Of a stretch of DNA of 64,000 nucleotides, positions 1 to 8,835 are shown in pieces. The stretch lies in assembly GCA_027214255.1 (NCBI GenBank), contig JAPWHL010000002.1:62001-126000 (forward strand). Reading direction: 5' to 3'. The stretch comes from Roseovarius aestuarii. GTDB taxonomy: Bacteria > Pseudomonadota > Alphaproteobacteria > Rhodobacterales > Rhodobacteraceae. Positions within the stretch are counted from its first letter, which is position 1. Each line of letters begins with the position of its first letter. Made by a program: the position numbers and the translations under genes. The notes beneath the pieces are model-generated. The model was not told where the DNA came from, ran no database searches, and saw only the letters and a program-made list of their open reading frames with translations.

Positions 1-1150
1 TGACGGGGATATCCAACTCTTTGGCAATTGCCTTGAGCCCCATCGTGATTTCCGAGATTTCGTTCACCCGGCTTTCGCTGCGACCTGTGCCGCGCACCAG
101 TTGCAGATAGTCGATGATCAACACGTCCAACCCATGCGTCCGCTTTAACCGGCGTGCGCGGGCGGCCAATTGGCTGATCGGCAGGGCCGGGGTGTCGTCA
201 ATATAGAGCGGGCAGGATTCCAGCTGCTTGGCCGCATCGACAAAGCGGCGGAATTCACTTTCTTCCATGTCCCCACGGCGGATTTTATGGGATGGAATTT
301 CTGACGCTTCGGACAAAACCCGCGCGGCCAGCTGCTCGGCGCTCATCTCAAGCGAATAAAAACCGACAACGCCGCCCTCGACAGACCCTTCGGTCCCGTC
401 GGGCAGGGTGCCGCGCCGATAGGCTTTGGCAATGTTGAAGGCGAGGTTGGTCGCCAGCGAAGTTTTCCCCATCGACGGACGCCCGGCCAAGATCAACAAG
501 TCAGACTTGTGAAGCCCGCCCAGTTTTTTGTCCATGTCGATCAATCCGGTCGACACACCCGCCAGCCCACCTTCACGTTGATAGGCGGCGTTGGCCACAT
601 TGACCGCATCCGTTACGGCCTTGAGAAAGCTTTGAAAACCGGTCTCTGTCTGGCCTTGCTCGCTGAGCTTGTAAAGCTGCTGCTCGGCCTCGACGATCTG
701 ATCTTTGGGCTCGCTGTCGACATCCATGCGCTTGGCCTTGCCAGCGATGTCATGCCCCAGTGCGATCAATTGGCGCCGGATGGCCAGATCATAGATCATC
801 TGGGCATAGTCTCGTACCGCATAAGAGCTAATGGCGCCCCCGGCCAGTTTGACCAGATAGGCAGGACCGCCCAGTTCTTTCAGGCCTTCGTCTTCTTCCA
901 GAAAGGCCTTGATCGTGACAGGCGAGGCCAGATTGTTTTTGGCAATTCGCGCCGCGGCCGTTTCAAAAATACGGGCATGAACAGGGTCATAAAAATGCTG
1001 CGGGCCGATAATGGACGCAATGCGGTCAAACACATCGTTGTTGGTCAAGATCGCGCCCAGCAACTGCTGTTCGGCCTCGATCGAGTGGGGCATCGTATCC
1101 GCCGCTTCGATCTCTGCGCCGGTTGGATTGAAAACTGTGATTTCGTTCAT
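1..1150 (-). CDS. dnaB: replicative DNA helicase DnaB (3' end outside window)
   Basis: DnaB is the hexameric ATP-driven helicase that unwinds DNA at the replication fork and binds primase and the loader. Translating the complement from the ATG at 1150 gives an N-terminal domain with a HSIEAEQQLLGAIL-type motif near residue 22, a linker, and a RecA-like domain with the Walker A motif GRPSMGKT. About 383 residues are visible; the C-terminal part, including the DNA-binding loops, lies beyond position 1. The gene is downstream of pyrE on the same strand but 367 bp away, so it probably has its own promoter. A perfect DnaA box lies 91 bp upstream of the start codon. Family assignment is very secure; the start has only a weak Shine-Dalgarno sequence. 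Confidence 0.96.
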   Translation of the reverse strand, partial: MNEITVFNPTGAEIEAADTMPHSIEAEQQLLGAILTNNDVFDRIASIIGPQHFYDPVHARIFETAAARIAKNNLASPVTIKAFLEEDEGLKELGGPAYLVKLAGGAISSYAVRDYAQMIYDLAIRRQLIALGHDIAGKAKRMDVDSEPKDQIVEAEQQLYKLSEQGQTETGFQSFLKAVTDAVNVANAAYQREGGLAGVSTGLIDMDKKLGGLHKSDLLILAGRPSMGKTSLATNLAFNIAKAYRRGTLPDGTEGSVEGGVVGFYSLEMSAEQLAARVLSEASEIPSHKIRRGDMEESEFRRFVDAAKQLESCPLYIDDTPALPISQLAARARRLKRTHGLDVLIIDYLQLVRGTGRSESRVNEISEITMGLKAIAKELDIPV

Positions 1151-1517
1151 GTCGGGTCCCGTGTGCTGGCGGGGATGGTCATAAATGGTTGCGGGGCGGG
1201 TGGGCAATATCGCGCGGCACCGGGCGTGCATGTATCTTTTTGTGGATAACTGCGACAGCCTGCCTTTGCGCCTATGTTGCGCTATTGTTGCCGCTTACGT
1301 CAACATGTGGCTTTTGCGTGCGGTCCCTTGCGTGGCTATGCGACAAAGAAGGGACAGTGAGCGTCTATTCGAATATTACCCCTAGCGGGATACGATTCGC
1401 AGTATTCGTAGCGGCCTTATCAGATAGCACCGCCAAGACCCACGCAATGCGTGGGGCGGGCAGTTCAACCACCCGTCGTGGTTCCAGACTGCGGGGGCGA
1501 TCCCGTTGGGGACAGTT
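1151..1517. other. dnaB upstream intergenic region
   Basis: This 367-bp stretch lies between pyrE and dnaB and has no convincing gene. It holds a DnaA box near the dnaB end. It also holds a short hairpin, CCCACGC-AAT-GCGTGGG, at 1439-1455 just after pyrE; no T-run follows it on the minus strand, so a role as terminator is uncertain. Reading frames here have no family signal or ribosome site. Confidence 0.6.
1241..1249 (-). promoter_or_regulatory. consensus DnaA box upstream of dnaB
   Basis: The plus strand reads TGTGGATAA, so the minus strand carries the perfect 9-mer TTATCCACA in the orientation of dnaB, 91 bp from its start codon. Perfect boxes are strong DnaA sites. Regulation of dnaB by DnaA is inferred from position only; a single 9-mer can also arise by chance. 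Confidence 0.55.
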
Positions 1518-2192
1518 TTACCGGTGGGCATCCTGCCAGGCACGGGGAGCTTCCAGGAACGACTCGACCTCGCGCAGGGTGTTGATATCAAACGCTTCTT
1601 GGGCGCGAGCCTCAACCAGAACGTCCCACCATGTGCATAGGTGATGCAGATTCACACCATGAGCATCCAGCGTTTTGATCGTATCGGGGAAGATTCCATA
1701 ATAGAAAATTACGGCAGTGTGATTGCATATCGCTCCGGTTTCGCGGATCGCATCCACAAAACTGATCTTTGAGCCGCCGTCCGTCGTCAGATCCTCGACC
1801 AGAAGAACACGTTGACCTTCGGACATCTCACCTTCGATCCGGGCGTTGCGGCCATATCCTTTGGGTTTTTTGCGCACATAGGTCATGGGCAGCCCCATGC
1901 GTTCCGCCATCAAGGCTGCAAAGGGAATGCCCGCCGTTTCACCACCCGCAACGTTGTCAAAGGCTTCCATTCCGACATTGCGCATCACTGTAAGAGCCAG
2001 AAAATCCATCAGCGTGGCGCGGATGCGCGGAAAGCTGATCAATTTCCGACAGTCGATATATGTCGGGCCGGGAAGACCCGAGGCATAAATATAGGGTTCA
2101 TCCGCATTGAAATGAACAGCACCGATTTCAAGCAGCATCCGCGCGGTCAAGCGCGAGATTTCGTCGGCGGCAGGGTAAGATGTGGGAATCAT
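1518..2192 (-). CDS. pyrE: orotate phosphoribosyltransferase
   Basis: PyrE transfers phosphoribose from PRPP to orotate to make orotidine monophosphate, the fifth step of cytosolic pyrimidine synthesis. The 224-residue product has the family length. It carries the PRPP-binding signature near residue 130, where [13 protein letters not shown] matches the type-I PRTase acidic motif, and an upstream [15 protein letters not shown] segment typical of the flexible catalytic loop. The gene follows pyrC by 63 bp on the same strand, so the two consecutive pathway genes probably form one transcript. Nothing in it looks damaged. Confidence 0.95.
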   Translation of the reverse strand: MIPTSYPAADEISRLTARMLLEIGAVHFNADEPYIYASGLPGPTYIDCRKLISFPRIRATLMDFLALTVMRNVGMEAFDNVAGGETAGIPFAALMAERMGLPMTYVRKKPKGYGRNARIEGEMSEGQRVLLVEDLTTDGGSKISFVDAIRETGAICNHTAVIFYYGIFPDTIKTLDAHGVNLHHLCTWWDVLVEARAQEAFDINTLREVESFLEAPRAWQDAHR

Positions 2193-2255
2193 ATGCGGGG
2201 TCCTTATGCGGCAGGCCGGGGGCCAGAAGAATGGATATTTTTGGCCAGAAGATGC

Positions 2256-3290
2256 TTAGGTGACGCTCCAATTCGGGGTGAACCCCGGATCAAAAACGGT
2301 GACAGGGCCATCGGGGGTGTCGACGCACCCCGGCACTGGCGCCGGGGTGCGGGTCAGTGTCAGTGTCGTTTCATTGACTGGCAAGCCGTAAAATGCCGGA
2401 CCATTGAGGGAGGTGAAGGCCTCAAGCCGGTCCAGCGCACCGTCTTCTTCGAAAACATGAGCGAGGATCGGCAATGTATTTGGCGCTGTAAAACAGCCCG
2501 CGCATCCGCAGGGCTGTAGTTTGGCCGGGTCGGTATGGGGCGCGCTGTCGGTGCCCAGAAAGAACCGTGCATCACCAGATGTGGCTGCGGCACGCAGGGC
2601 CAGCCGGTGTTCTTCGCGTTTGGCGACGGGCAGACAATAGTAATGCGGGCGGATTCCACCGGCCAGAATGTGATTGCGGTTGATCACCAGATGATGCGTG
2701 GTGATTGTTGCCGCCAGATTTGTGTCGTTTGCGCGCACATAATCTACGGCGCCTGCGGTGGTGATATGTTCCATCACCACCTTCAAACCGGGCACACGGT
2801 TGCGCAATGGATCAAGAACGCGGTCGATAAACACGGTTTCACGGTCAAAGATGTCGATGGCGGGGTCTGTGACCTCACCGTGCACGCAAAGCGGCAAACC
2901 GATTTCGGCCATGCGGCTCAACACGCCTTCTACGCGTGCAAAATCGGACACGCCGCTGGCCGAGTTGGTGGTTGCGCCCGCCGGATAGAGCTTGACCGCG
3001 GTAATAAGCCCACTGGCATGCGCGGCTGCGACATCTTCGGCGTCCGTTTCTTCGGTCAGATACAACGTCATCAAAGGCGCAAAGTCGCTGCCCTCCGGAA
3101 GGGCGGCCAGGATGCGATCACGATATGCGGCCGCGTCAGCGGAGGTGACCACCGGGGGGATCAGGTTGGGCATGATGATCGCGCGGGCAAAATGCGCCGT
3201 GGTCGCGGGCAGGACCGCACGCAGCATCGCGCCATCGCGCAGATGCAGGTGCCAGTCGTCGGGGGTGGGTATGGTCAGGGCATGGGTCAT
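2256..3290 (-). CDS. pyrC: dihydroorotase, PyrC type
   Basis: Dihydroorotase reversibly cyclises N-carbamoyl-aspartate to dihydroorotate, the third step of pyrimidine synthesis, using a binuclear zinc site. The start at 3290 gives 344 residues, matching the E. coli class II enzyme. The HLHLR zinc-binding motif then falls near residue 14, as in the family; an in-frame extension to 3383 would add 31 residues unlike any PyrC. Other conserved features are the carbamylated-lysine region (AVKLYPAG), the metal histidines in CVHGEV and VMEHITT, and the metal aspartate in FLGTDSAPH. It is first in a probable pyrC-pyrE unit. Confidence 0.95.
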   Translation of the reverse strand: MTHALTIPTPDDWHLHLRDGAMLRAVLPATTAHFARAIIMPNLIPPVVTSADAAAYRDRILAALPEGSDFAPLMTLYLTEETDAEDVAAAHASGLITAVKLYPAGATTNSASGVSDFARVEGVLSRMAEIGLPLCVHGEVTDPAIDIFDRETVFIDRVLDPLRNRVPGLKVVMEHITTAGAVDYVRANDTNLAATITTHHLVINRNHILAGGIRPHYYCLPVAKREEHRLALRAAATSGDARFFLGTDSAPHTDPAKLQPCGCAGCFTAPNTLPILAHVFEEDGALDRLEAFTSLNGPAFYGLPVNETTLTLTRTPAPVPGCVDTPDGPVTVFDPGFTPNWSVT

Positions 3291-3394
3291 GCCCCGCGCT
3301 TTACACAAACGCGCCGCGTCACGCCAGAGGCCTGTGACCTTTGGCGCAATTTCGGAGTTGGGTTGCGCCGGGGCGCGTCTCATCCGCCGCAGGA

Positions 3395-4396
3395 TTAATC
3401 GTTGTCGACCATGTCCGGGTCAGTTTCTGGAACATGTGGGCGTTCGACAGGCAGGGGCGTGCCCGCATCCTCGGCCTTTTTCATGGCATCCTTCAGCGCA
3501 ACGCGGAACGGGCGCGCATTGCGTTGTTCCAGCACCTGACGTGCCAAAACTACGGTAAGATAATGGCGTTCTGCTGACTTCAGGCGTTTAAGCAGGTTGA
3601 ATTGATATGCTCCGTCGCGACGTCGAGCTCGATAAAGACGGGCGAGCGCCGCACAGGTCAGTTTGCCCGCGCTTGCCTGAGCGAGAATACGAAACAGGAT
3701 CTGCATCCGCATCAGGCTATTTTCCAGCTCGCCGCCCATGAACCGCATCCGGAATTTGGTGACATTGGAACGGGTAAACAGCGCGGCGTGCATCGCATCC
3801 AGCTGGATTTCGGGGTCGTAAATGATATAGGCCTGTTCGGCCGCATCCAGCATATCTGGCGCATAGCCATACCGGTCCGTGAACGATACGCGACGCATTT
3901 TACGAAAGCGGTTGTCCCATTCCGTCACGCGCGGGTCCAGCGTGGCCTGCGGTTGCAACGCGACCACTTTGGCACCGGGGGCCGCCACCGAAAACGCGGC
4001 TGCTGCATAGCCACAAGGCCCCGCGCCATAAAAAATCACCTGATCGAATTCTTCAAAGAAACCGTCATCGACCAGACGGTCGAAGTAGCCGTAAACCGCC
4101 GGTTCGCGAAACCAAGTGTCACCGTCGCTGACCAGACATAAATGCGACCAGCCCAGCGCCTTGACCATGTCCCAGCCCAATGGTTGGGCATCGCTGGACA
4201 GTGCGGCAATGCTGTCATGTGTTTCGAACGTCACCAATAAAGTGGGCTTGTCTTCGACAAAGATCGCTGCATGATGATCTCCCAGACGCTCGACATACCC
4301 GTCTTCTTCGGTCAACTCGGCGACCTTGTTCAGCCAGGCGTCGCGCCCGTCCAGACCGTTCAACGGCATGTCAAATGTATTGGTTGCGTCCTGCAT
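3395..4396 (-). CDS. conserved hypothetical protein, alpha/beta-fold-like
   Basis: This is a 333-residue soluble protein without a signal peptide. From memory, close Rhodobacteraceae relatives are often labelled phosphoadenosine phosphosulfate reductase, but I see no PAPS-reductase motif, so I do not repeat that name. The segment [17 protein letters not shown] resembles a nucleophile-elbow or Rossmann-type glycine turn, and a predicted beta-alpha-beta pattern surrounds it. The C-terminal third is rich in Arg and Lys ([12 protein letters not shown]). The start at 4396 is preferred over 4471 because GAGGA lies about 8 nt upstream. It is followed by pyrC 104 bp downstream. The function is unknown. 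Confidence 0.7.
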   Translation of the reverse strand: MQDATNTFDMPLNGLDGRDAWLNKVAELTEEDGYVERLGDHHAAIFVEDKPTLLVTFETHDSIAALSSDAQPLGWDMVKALGWSHLCLVSDGDTWFREPAVYGYFDRLVDDGFFEEFDQVIFYGAGPCGYAAAAFSVAAPGAKVVALQPQATLDPRVTEWDNRFRKMRRVSFTDRYGYAPDMLDAAEQAYIIYDPEIQLDAMHAALFTRSNVTKFRMRFMGGELENSLMRMQILFRILAQASAGKLTCAALARLYRARRRDGAYQFNLLKRLKSAERHYLTVVLARQVLEQRNARPFRVALKDAMKKAEDAGTPLPVERPHVPETDPDMVDND

Positions 4397-4551
4397 ATCA
4401 CTGGTCCTCACATGGTCGGTCCCCGAAAACAGGGAGAGCCGATCCCAAGGTCTAGGTCTGAAATCTGTCAAAACTTTGAAAAATCCATGTGGTTTACTGG
4501 ACAGTCAGAAGCAAGAGCGCAAATGTGATAGTATAGGAAAAGGGCAGGCTT

Positions 4552-5460
4552 ATGGACATTCCAAACGACATCGACACCACACGCGCGTTGCTGGGCGAAC
4601 AGGGCTATGTTTGTGGGCGCGATGTGTCCACCGCGCTGTTTCTGGCCTTGCGACTGGGACGCCCCCTGTTTTTGGAAGGTGAGGCGGGAACCGGCAAGAC
4701 CGAACTTGCCAAGGCCATTTCGGCCAGTCTGGGACGCGATTTGATTCGCTTGCAATGTTACGAGGGGCTGGATGCGTCCAGCGCGGTCTATGAATGGAAC
4801 TTTGCAGCGCAAATGATTGCCCTGCGCGCTGCCGAGGCAACGGGGGGCGGGGATGGCGAGGCTCTGAGCGATCACTTGTTTACCCAGAAATTTCTGATTG
4901 AGCGCCCCTTGTTGCAGGCTATGCGCCCGCATCCGGGCGGTGCGCCGGTTCTGTTGATAGACGAGATTGATCGCACCGATGCCCCGTTTGAGGCATTCTT
5001 GCTGGAGGCACTTAGCGATTTTCAGGTGACAATCCCCGAACTGGGACCGATCAAAGCCCCCGAACCCCCGATTGTTATTCTGACATCAAACCGTACACGC
5101 GAAGTGCACGACGCCCTAAAGCGCCGCTGCCTTTATGCGTGGGTCGATTATCCTGATTTTGACCGCGAACTAGCGATCCTGAACGCCCGAGCGCCCGAGG
5201 CATCTGAGCAACTCAGTCGGGAGGTCGTTGCGTTTGTTCAGTGTTTGCGCACGGAGGACCTGTTCAAGAAACCCGGCGTGGCGGAAACGATCGACTGGGC
5301 CAAGTGCTTGTTGGCACTCGATGTGATTTCGCTGAGTCCACAGGTAATTTCAGACACGTTGGGGGCGGTTTTGAAGTATCAAGATGACATCTCCAAACTG
5401 CAAGGCTCCGAAGCCCAGCGCATCCTTGACGCTGCCCGTGCGGCGCTGGAACCCGTATGA
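4552..5460 (+). CDS. coxD: MoxR-family AAA+ ATPase, CoxD-like
   Basis: MoxR-type AAA+ ATPases act as chaperones; in Oligotropha CoxD helps assemble the sulfurated copper-molybdenum site of CO dehydrogenase. The 302-residue product has Walker A GEAGTGKT at residues 43-50, Walker B LLIDEID near 134-140, and sensor-1 and arginine-finger regions (LTSNRTREVHDALKRRC). It heads the plus-strand cluster and is coupled to a VWA-domain partner, the usual MoxR-VWA pair. With coxSLM downstream, a role in maturing that molybdenum hydroxylase is the best inference. Its stop overlaps the start of a 22-codon ORF through ATGA. Confidence 0.85.
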   Translation: MDIPNDIDTTRALLGEQGYVCGRDVSTALFLALRLGRPLFLEGEAGTGKTELAKAISASLGRDLIRLQCYEGLDASSAVYEWNFAAQMIALRAAEATGGGDGEALSDHLFTQKFLIERPLLQAMRPHPGGAPVLLIDEIDRTDAPFEAFLLEALSDFQVTIPELGPIKAPEPPIVILTSNRTREVHDALKRRCLYAWVDYPDFDRELAILNARAPEASEQLSREVVAFVQCLRTEDLFKKPGVAETIDWAKCLLALDVISLSPQVISDTLGAVLKYQDDISKLQGSEAQRILDAARAALEPV

Positions 5461-5525
5461 GGTTGATTTTCGCGCTGCTTATCGTCGAAGGCTTGGTGCG
5501 TTTGCACCGGTCGAGGTCTGAATGA
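5457..5525 (+). CDS. 22-residue small ORF bridging coxD and coxE
   Basis: The ATG at 5457 overlaps the coxD stop (ATGA at 5457-5460). The frame runs 22 codons to a TGA that overlaps the coxE start, again as ATGA (5522-5525). The predicted peptide begins MRLIFALLIVEGLVRL and ends with a basic, polar tail, so it looks like a tiny membrane peptide. It has no independent Shine-Dalgarno sequence and would depend on reinitiation. It could be a real peptide, or its translation may only carry ribosomes to coxE, whose GAGG lies inside it. No homologue is claimed. Confidence 0.4.
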   Translation: MRLIFALLIVEGLVRLHRSRSE

Positions 5526-6781
5526 CGGCACGACCGCCCCTTGAGGTGCCAGATGATCCAAAACTGGCGCAGAATATCGCGCATTTTGCGCGCGCGCTGC
5601 GCCGTGCGGGATTGCCGATCGGCCCCGGTACGGTGATTGACGCGGTCCGCGCGATTGCTGCCACCGGGTTCAGTGACAAACGGGATTTCTATTGGGCCTT
5701 GCATGCGCTGTGCGTGCGCCGCCCCGAACACAGGACGGTGTTCGCGCAGATTTTTCGCCTGTATTGGCGCGATCCGCGGTTTCTTGAACATATGATGTCG
5801 ATGCTGTTGCCCGCTATTCGTGGTGTTCAGGATGAGCGTAGCGCGCAGGCGGGCGAAAAACGTGCGGCGCAGGCGCTTTTGGATGGTTTGGAACCGGACA
5901 GGCCCGAGGATGAATCCGGTCCGGATGATGAAACACTCATCGAAATCGACGCAAGCGCCACCATGTCTGCCACGGAACGCCTGCGCCGTCTGGATTTTGA
6001 GCAGATGAGCCTTGATGAAATCGCTCAGGCCAAGCGTATGTTGGCCAAATTGCAGCTGCCTGTGCGCCAGTTGCCGTCGCGCCGCACGCGGGCTGGTGGG
6101 CCGGGTATTACGTTGGATGCGCGCGCCACTTTGCGGCTGGCATTGCGGCGGGGCGGTGAGATAACCCAGCTTGCCCGCAAATCACCGCGCCCGCGCTGGC
6201 CCAATCTGGTGGTGATCTGCGATATTTCCGGCTCGATGAGCCATTACAGTCGGATGGTGCTGCATTTTTTGCATGCTGTTGCAAACCACAAGGGGGCGGG
6301 CAGGGCGCAGGTGCATGCGTTTACCTTTGGCACGCAACTGACAAATATTACCCGCCATTTGGCCACGCGGGATGTGGATGCCGCATTGACGGCGGCAGGG
6401 CAAGAAGCGCAGGATTGGGAAGGTGGCACCCGGATCGGTGAGTGCCTGCACGCGTTTAACCGCGATTGGTCGCGGCGGGTGCTGGGGCAGGGCGCGGTTG
6501 TGTTGCTGATCACCGACGGTCTGGACCGCGGCACGCCAGAGGATCTGGGCCGTGAAATGCAGCGGCTGCATCTCAGCGCGCGACGCCTGATCTGGCTAAA
6601 TCCCCTGCTTCGCTGGGAAGGCTTTGCCCCCAAGGCACGCGGCATTACGGCCATGTTACCCCATGTCGATAGCTTTCGCGCGGGCCACTCTATCGCAACA
6701 TTGCAAGAGTTGGCGGAGGTGATCTCGGCGCCGGATGATATCGGCGAAAAGGCGCGCTTGATGGAGATGCTGGGCGGATAG
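5522..6781 (+). CDS. coxE: VWA-domain protein, CoxE-like
   Basis: CoxE-type proteins partner the MoxR ATPase CoxD in the maturation of molybdenum-copper CO dehydrogenase. The 419-residue product has an alpha-helical N-terminal half with an acidic segment (residues about 135-150). Its C-terminal von Willebrand A domain has the metal-ion-dependent adhesion motif DISGSMS near residue 238 and a later TDGLDRG loop. GAGG lies 5 nt before the ATG. Coupling to coxD through the small ORF and position in the cox cluster support the name; generic VWA-CoxE (PF05762-type) proteins also occur beside other MoxR ATPases, so the exact client is inferred. Confidence 0.85.
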   Translation: MTARPPLEVPDDPKLAQNIAHFARALRRAGLPIGPGTVIDAVRAIAATGFSDKRDFYWALHALCVRRPEHRTVFAQIFRLYWRDPRFLEHMMSMLLPAIRGVQDERSAQAGEKRAAQALLDGLEPDRPEDESGPDDETLIEIDASATMSATERLRRLDFEQMSLDEIAQAKRMLAKLQLPVRQLPSRRTRAGGPGITLDARATLRLALRRGGEITQLARKSPRPRWPNLVVICDISGSMSHYSRMVLHFLHAVANHKGAGRAQVHAFTFGTQLTNITRHLATRDVDAALTAAGQEAQDWEGGTRIGECLHAFNRDWSRRVLGQGAVVLLITDGLDRGTPEDLGREMQRLHLSARRLIWLNPLLRWEGFAPKARGITAMLPHVDSFRAGHSIATLQELAEVISAPDDIGEKARLMEMLGG

Positions 6782-6903
6782 GCGCCGAGGCGTGCAGGAC
6801 TCCGTGCGGAACGAAAGAGCCTGACCTTGCGTTGTAAGGTTAACGACCTTTCATGGGCATCACTCTGGTTTGTTTGCGCATGCCCGCGCTTGAGGAGCTT
6901 ACA

Positions 6904-8646
6904 ATGACACGTAATTGGTTAACATCGACAACAGCAATCGCCCTGATGCTACACACGGCAGCGCCGCTGCCCGCCTTTGCCGAAGGCGAAGGGGCCGCCA
7001 ATTCAGCGTCCGAGATTTTGGGGACTGCGGGTGCCAGCCAATCCGGCGAGAATTCCACAAACGCTGTCGAGGCCGCCCGCGCGGCGCAAAAGCAGATAGA
7101 AGAAGCCGCAAAAGCGCAGGCCGAGGCAGACGCCGCAGCCGCAGCGCAGGCTGCCGCCCAAGCGCAAGCCGAAGATGCCGCAGCACAGGCTGCCGCGGTC
7201 GCCGCCGAACAGGCCGAAGCAGAGGCCCGAGCGAAAGCTCAGGCAGAATCGGAAGCGCAAGCTGCGACACAAGCCGAGGCAGAAGCCGCCGCCAAGGCGC
7301 AGGCTGACGCGGATGCTGCCGCTGCCAAGGCGGCAGAGGCGGAGGCGGAGGCACAGCAAGCCGCCCAAAATGCGGCCAATGAAGAGGCCGCCGCCGAAGC
7401 CAAGGCACAGCAACAGGCAGAGGCAGAGGCAGAGGCAGAGGCAGATAAGAATGCCGCCCAGAAGGCCAAGGATGTAACCGAACAATTGCTTGGAACGATG
7501 GGTAACGCCTCGGGCCAATCGCGTGAGAACCTGCCGCAGGCGAATGCGCAGCAGCAAGCCGAGGCCGCACAGCGCGCCGCCGAGCAAGCCGCCCAATCTG
7601 CCGCAGCCTCCAGTAACGCCGAGGCGGTATCGACCTCGCAAGGAACCGTGACCGAAGCAGAAGCGCGCACCTCCAGCGAAGAATTTTCGACCACCGCCAG
7701 TGGACAGGCGCAACCGCAGGCCGCCCCGGCCAAGAAAGACAATAACAATGCGCTCAAGGTCATTGGCGTTGCTGCCGCTGTGGGGTTGGGAGCCTATGCG
7801 GTGGGTCGATTGCTGGACGATGGGGGGCGCGTCGTGTCCAACACAGGCGACCGCGCCGTGATTGAAGAACCAGACGGCCAATACCGCATCATCAAGGATG
7901 ACGATACGTTGTTGCGCCGCCCCGGAAGTAATGTGCGCACCGAGACATTTTCCGACGGCTCGACCCGGACCTTTGTCACGGGCGTAGATGGCACGCGCAC
8001 GGTCACGGTGCGTGCGGCCAATGGTCAGGTGTTGCAGCGATCACGCATCCTGACGGACGGGCGCGAAGTGATGCTGTTTGACGACACGCGCAGCTATGAG
8101 GCGGTTGATGTCACCACCCTGAGACCTGCACAACAGGATGAGGATTTCGATTACAGCACGGCGCGCGTCGATGACCTGCGCGTAGCCTTGGCGGCGTCCT
8201 CTGGTTCGGCACTACCCAACCGGGCCTTTTCGCTTAGCCAGATCCGGCGCATTGATGCGGTGCGACACTTGGTGCCGGTGATCGCGCTGGATGAGATCAA
8301 TTTTGAAACAGGGTCCGCCGTTATTCTTCCGGCCGAGGCGCAAGCGCTGTCGGATCTGGGGGTGGCGATGCGGGATGCAATTGATGTCAATCCTGCGCAG
8401 GTATTCTTGATCGAGGGACACACCGACACGGTTGGGGATGCGCGCTATAATCTGGCCCTGTCGGATCGACGCGCGGAATCTGTGGCGCTGGCCCTGACGG
8501 AATATTTTGATGTGCCCCCGGCCAATATGGTCGTCCAAGGTTATGGCGAGGCTGATTTGCGTGTGCGTCGCGAAGGCAATATTCGTGCCAATCGTCGCGG
8601 CGCTGTGCGCAACATCACGCCTCTGTTGACCGGCACTGACGGGTAA
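6904..8646 (+). CDS. OmpA-family outer-membrane/peptidoglycan-associated protein with long Ala-rich region
   Basis: The product has 580 residues. A signal peptide ends after AFA near residue 26. Residues about 55-260 are extremely rich in Ala, Glu and Gln and probably form a long helix or coiled coil spanning the periplasm. A Gly/Ala hydrophobic stretch (VIGVAAAVGLGAYAVG) follows. The C-terminal OmpA-like domain begins near residue 460 and includes the peptidoglycan-binding pattern EGHTDTVGDARYNLALSDRRA. The start at 6904 has GAGGAG 6 nt upstream; a start 17 codons earlier would spoil the signal peptide. It sits between coxE and xdhC with a 122-bp gap before it; no direct link to CO dehydrogenase is known. 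Confidence 0.88.
   Translation: MTRNWLTSTTAIALMLHTAAPLPAFAEGEGAANSASEILGTAGASQSGENSTNAVEAARAAQKQIEEAAKAQAEADAAAAAQAAAQAQAEDAAAQAAAVAAEQAEAEARAKAQAESEAQAATQAEAEAAAKAQADADAAAAKAAEAEAEAQQAAQNAANEEAAAEAKAQQQAEAEAEAEADKNAAQKAKDVTEQLLGTMGNASGQSRENLPQANAQQQAEAAQRAAEQAAQSAAASSNAEAVSTSQGTVTEAEARTSSEEFSTTASGQAQPQAAPAKKDNNNALKVIGVAAAVGLGAYAVGRLLDDGGRVVSNTGDRAVIEEPDGQYRIIKDDDTLLRRPGSNVRTETFSDGSTRTFVTGVDGTRTVTVRAANGQVLQRSRILTDGREVMLFDDTRSYEAVDVTTLRPAQQDEDFDYSTARVDDLRVALAASSGSALPNRAFSLSQIRRIDAVRHLVPVIALDEINFETGSAVILPAEAQALSDLGVAMRDAIDVNPAQVFLIEGHTDTVGDARYNLALSDRRAESVALALTEYFDVPPANMVVQGYGEADLRVRREGNIRANRRGAVRNITPLLTGTDG
7416..7445 (+). repeat. five tandem copies of GGCAGA inside the OmpA-family gene
   Basis: Five perfect copies of the hexamer GGCAGA run end to end in the Ala-rich coding region and encode alternating Ala and Glu. 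The unit is a multiple of three, so slippage would change the length of the helical spacer without a frameshift. Confidence 0.9.
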
Positions 8647-8835
8647 TTCCGGACTATCGGGAAAGGTGCTGTGCCCCCAATGCCCGGCCCCTCATTTCTA
8701 TGCCCCGTTGGGCATTGATCAGAGCCGGATTTGATTGCATCCGGGCGTTTTAGGGTTTGTGCCCTTTGCGCCCGCGTGTCACTTTCCCGTCCATCGACTG
8801 GCCCCGGCCAATCACGACGAACCGGAGGGATGCAG

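Noticed and set aside
3291..3383. N-terminal extension of pyrC to an upstream ATG
   Set aside because: It would place the HLHLR metal motif about 31 residues too far in and has no homologous length support.
6836..6850. Inverted repeat AAGGT-N5-ACCTT upstream of the OmpA-family gene
   Set aside because: Short arms and no link to a regulator; could be chance in this 122-bp gap.
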